Below, one piece after another: positions 5,588-7,014 of a stretch of DNA of 7,014 nt. Under the pieces are notes generated by a model, which worked only from the letters and a program-made list of their open reading frames with translations, was not told the origin of the DNA and did no database searches. The first letter of the stretch is position 1. Each line of letters starts with the position of its first letter. Source of the stretch: an uncultured Collinsella sp. (lineage in GTDB: Bacteria; Actinomycetota; Coriobacteriia; Coriobacteriales; Coriobacteriaceae); NCBI GenBank assembly GCA_959599615.1, contig CAUGKA010000107.1:1-7014 (forward strand), written 5' to 3'. Both the position numbers and the translations under genes were made by a program.

Positions 5588-5600
5588 CCTAGGCTAACAG
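5588..5600. promoter_or_regulatory. Candidate DtxR/IdeR-type iron box half-site
   Basis: The minus strand reads GTTAGCCTAGG, which matches the DtxR/IdeR core TTAGCCTAA at eight of nine positions and sits right at the predicted transcription start. The outer arms of the 19-bp consensus are not conserved. The call rests on the core match, the position and the iron-linked nature of flavodoxin; it may be chance. Confidence 0.25.
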
Positions 5601-5621
5601 TTTAGATCCGTAAGGAGCGCC

Positions 5622-6326
5622 GTGACTCGAACCATAGACATCCCAACGTTTCAGGCGGCAGTCGTGCGCAACTGCTCTCCCACGCTCGCGGGCATCAAGC
5701 CGGCATCGCTCTTTACCTATCCAGGCACCTACGCCCACGGGGACGGCTCGACCACAACCGAAACCATTGCAGAACGCCGAGCACGCCTGCTCAACGTTAT
5801 CGCCCAGTGCAATCGCGAGCTTGACCCGCTCGGCATCCACCTGAGTGTTTTGGTCTGGCGGCCCTGCGGAGCGCTCGTGTACGCGTACCGAGCCAAAAGC
5901 CTCACCACCTATTTCGCAGACCCTCGCGTCCAAACGGCGCTCACCTCGGAAGGCTACGACACGAGAGACCTTTCGGCATGCCTTGTGCATTTGGCATCAC
6001 GCATCACGCTCGCGAGCAATAACGTCGCGGAATGCGCCTGCAGCCAGACTCGATGCGCACTACCCCAGCAAGCTAGCTGCAGCAAAGACTGCACCTGCGA
6101 GTTTCCGCACGAAATAGGCTACTTCCTTGGATATCCCTACGACGACGTGCACGAGTTTATCGTCCAGCGCGGCGAGAACTACAAGGTCTTTGGGGCCTGG
6201 AAGGTCTACGCAAATGTCGAGCAGGCGCTTGCGACGTTTGATGCCTACCGTGCCTGCACCCAATACTTCACTTTTATCTATCAGCAGGGCTGCAGCCTGG
6301 CGCAACTTGCCCAGGCAACCCGATAG
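5622..6326 (+). CDS. DUF3793 family protein with a cysteine-rich insert
   Basis: The 234-residue product matches the DUF3793 pattern. NCSPTLAGIKPASLF is at 17-31, LVYAYR at 85-90, FPHEIGYFLGYP at 161-172 with DDVHEFI after it, and YKVFGAWKVY at 187-196. The biochemical function of the family is not known to me. In anaerobic Gram-positive bacteria it commonly sits next to flavodoxin or iron-uptake genes, as here. Immediately before the FPHEIG motif lies a six-cysteine cluster, Cys138, 140, 145, 153, 157 and 159 (CxC-x4-C-x7-C-x3-CxC), which could bind a metal or Fe-S cluster. The start is GTG 5622, four bases after AAGGAG (5612-5617). No signal peptide or membrane segment is seen, so it is probably cytoplasmic. 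It leads a likely two-gene transcript with the flavodoxin 45 bases downstream. Confidence 0.82.
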   Translation: MTRTIDIPTFQAAVVRNCSPTLAGIKPASLFTYPGTYAHGDGSTTTETIAERRARLLNVIAQCNRELDPLGIHLSVLVWRPCGALVYAYRAKSLTTYFADPRVQTALTSEGYDTRDLSACLVHLASRITLASNNVAECACSQTRCALPQQASCSKDCTCEFPHEIGYFLGYPYDDVHEFIVQRGENYKVFGAWKVYANVEQALATFDAYRACTQYFTFIYQQGCSLAQLAQATR

Positions 6327-6371
6327 AACGTACAAGCCGCGGCAAGCGCCGCACGACCGAAAGGACAAAAC

Positions 6372-6791
6372 ATGAGCAAGATCGCCGTCGTCTACTGGAG
6401 CGGCACGGGCAATACCGAGGCCATGGCAAACCTCGTCGCCGAAAGCGCCACGTCCGCGGGGGCCGAGACTGAGGTCATCCCCTGCGCCGACTTCTCTGCC
6501 GACAAGGCCGCCGAATATGATGCCTTCGCCTTCGGCTGCCCCGCCATGGGCTCCGAGGAGCTTGAGTATGACGAGTTTCAGCCTATGTGGGACGAGGTCA
6601 AGGAGACCCTCGGCGACAAGAAGGTCGTCCTCTTTGGCTCCTATTCGTGGGCCGAGGGCGAGTGGATGGACAACTGGAAGGCCGACGCCGACGAGGCCGG
6701 CGTCAACGTCGTGGACTCCGTCATTTGCTACGATGCGCCCGACGATGAGGGCGAGGCGGCCTGCCGTGCCCTTGGCGCCGAGCTGGCCTAG
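6372..6791 (+). CDS. Short-chain flavodoxin
   Basis: The 139-residue FMN protein carries low-potential electrons in place of ferredoxin, typically when iron is scarce. The phosphate-binding loop is SGTGNT at 10-15, directly after beta-strand IAVVYW. The 60s loop is GCPAMGSEELE at 55-65, with Met59 near the flavin. The 90s loop is FGSYSWAEGEWMDNW at 88-102, with Trp93 positioned to stack on the isoalloxazine ring. Length and motifs match clostridial-type short-chain flavodoxins, which lack the roughly 20-residue insert of long-chain forms. It is strongly acidic, as expected of an electron carrier. ATG 6372 follows AAAGGA (6360-6365) by six bases. The 45-nt gap from the DUF3793 gene has no promoter, only a small GCGGC/GCCGC hairpin (6339-6352), so the two are probably co-transcribed. 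A strong terminator follows. Confidence 0.93.
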   Translation: MSKIAVVYWSGTGNTEAMANLVAESATSAGAETEVIPCADFSADKAAEYDAFAFGCPAMGSEELEYDEFQPMWDEVKETLGDKKVVLFGSYSWAEGEWMDNWKADADEAGVNVVDSVICYDAPDDEGEAACRALGAELA

Positions 6792-6847
6792 CAGCACCAC
6801 CGAGCCCGACAGAAGGGGCTCACGCTACATTATCGACATCCCAACAA

Positions 6848-6881
6848 AAAACGGGACTGGATTCATGTCCAGCCCCGTTTT
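6848..6881. terminator. Bidirectional Rho-independent terminator
   Basis: AAAACGGG (6848-6855) pairs with CCCGTTTT (6874-6881), then CTGGA (6857-6861) with TCCAG (6868-6872), with a 6-nt loop. The stem ends in TTTTCT on the plus strand and in a T6 run (TTTTTTG) on the minus strand. The single internal mismatch A6856/C6873 becomes a U-G wobble in minus-strand RNA. It lies 56 bases after the flavodoxin stop and 25 bases after the stop of the convergent ABC ATPase gene, so it probably ends both transcripts. Confidence 0.88.
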
Positions 6882-6906
6882 CTGTAATGCCAGCCGCATG
6901 AACCAG

Positions 6907-7014
6907 CTACGAGATATTGCCCAAGAACGCCTTGGTGCGCTCGCTCTTGGGGTGGTCGAAGACCTCGCTCGGCGTACCCTCTTCCACAATGACGCCGCCG
7001 TCCATGAAGACGAC
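6907..7014 (-). CDS. Amino-acid ABC transporter ATP-binding protein, C-terminal end (partial)
   Basis: The minus strand is open from the right edge to TAG at 6907-6909 and gives the last 35 residues. [15 protein letters not shown] followed by [15 protein letters not shown] is the standard C-terminal ending of polar-amino-acid (GlnQ/HisP-type) ABC transporter ATPases: a beta-hairpin Met-Asp-x-Gly-x-Ile, Glu-x-Gly-x-Pro, then Phe-x-x-Pro and the final helix ending FLGNI. Such subunits power uptake of glutamine, histidine or similar amino acids through a membrane permease. The Walker A, Walker B and signature motifs lie outside the window, so specificity cannot be told. It converges on the flavodoxin gene with a shared terminator between them. 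Confidence 0.82.
   Translation of the reverse strand, partial: VVFMDGGVIVEEGTPSEVFDHPKSERTKAFLGNIS

Noticed and set aside
6060..6800. A 246-codon minus-strand open frame across the DUF3793 and flavodoxin genes
   Set aside because: It is antisense to two well-supported genes with clear family motifs, and its product has no recognisable pattern.

Overview
The window looks like chromosome from a high-GC Coriobacteriia bacterium, most likely Collinsella or a close relative. This is inferred from the GC-rich codon use, the short-chain (clostridial-type) flavodoxin paired with a DUF3793 protein, an actinobacterial/Gram-positive LexA-type operator, and a Y-family polymerase paired with a YolD-like partner. 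No database search was possible, so the genus is an inference.

Layout. (1) 2-316 is the C-terminal end of a VirD4/TraG-type conjugative coupling protein, running off the left edge. (2) 395-424 is a terminator, followed by pgi (glucose-6-phosphate isomerase) on the minus strand at 458-2152, with its leader at 2153-2275. (3) A small minus-strand gene at 2352-2927 encodes what looks like a shortened, cofactor-motif-less relative of iron-containing alcohol dehydrogenases. It is enclosed by copies of a 30-nt repeat: an inverted pair at 2276-2345 and a single copy at 3004-3033. (4) 3040-5037 is a plus-strand SOS module: a near-consensus promoter, a LexA box directly behind the -10, a Y-family (UmuC-like) polymerase, and an overlapping YolD-like gene. 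(5) A convergent minus-strand gene at 5064-5447 encodes a membrane-anchored heavy-metal-associated (HMA) protein with a CsoR-like operator upstream. (6) Divergent from it, 5622-6791 holds a DUF3793 protein with an unusual cysteine cluster, followed by a flavodoxin, probably one transcript ended by the hairpin at 6848-6881. (7) 6907-7014 is the minus-strand C-terminus of an amino-acid ABC transporter ATPase, running off the right edge.

How the parts work together. The polymerase and YolD-like protein form a DNA-damage-induced translesion synthesis unit. The 174-bp divergent region 5448-5621 appears to combine copper-type control (CsoR-like dyad) of the HMA protein with a possible iron-type control site at the start of the DUF3793-flavodoxin unit; flavodoxin commonly replaces ferredoxin when iron is short. 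pgi is ordinary central metabolism, and its position beside a conjugation-gene end hints that an integrated element may border it. No stretch longer than 300 bases lacks a gene. The largest gaps (317-457, 2153-2351, 2928-3113, 5448-5621) hold the terminators, repeats, promoters and operators listed. No tRNA, rRNA, CRISPR array or transposase was seen.
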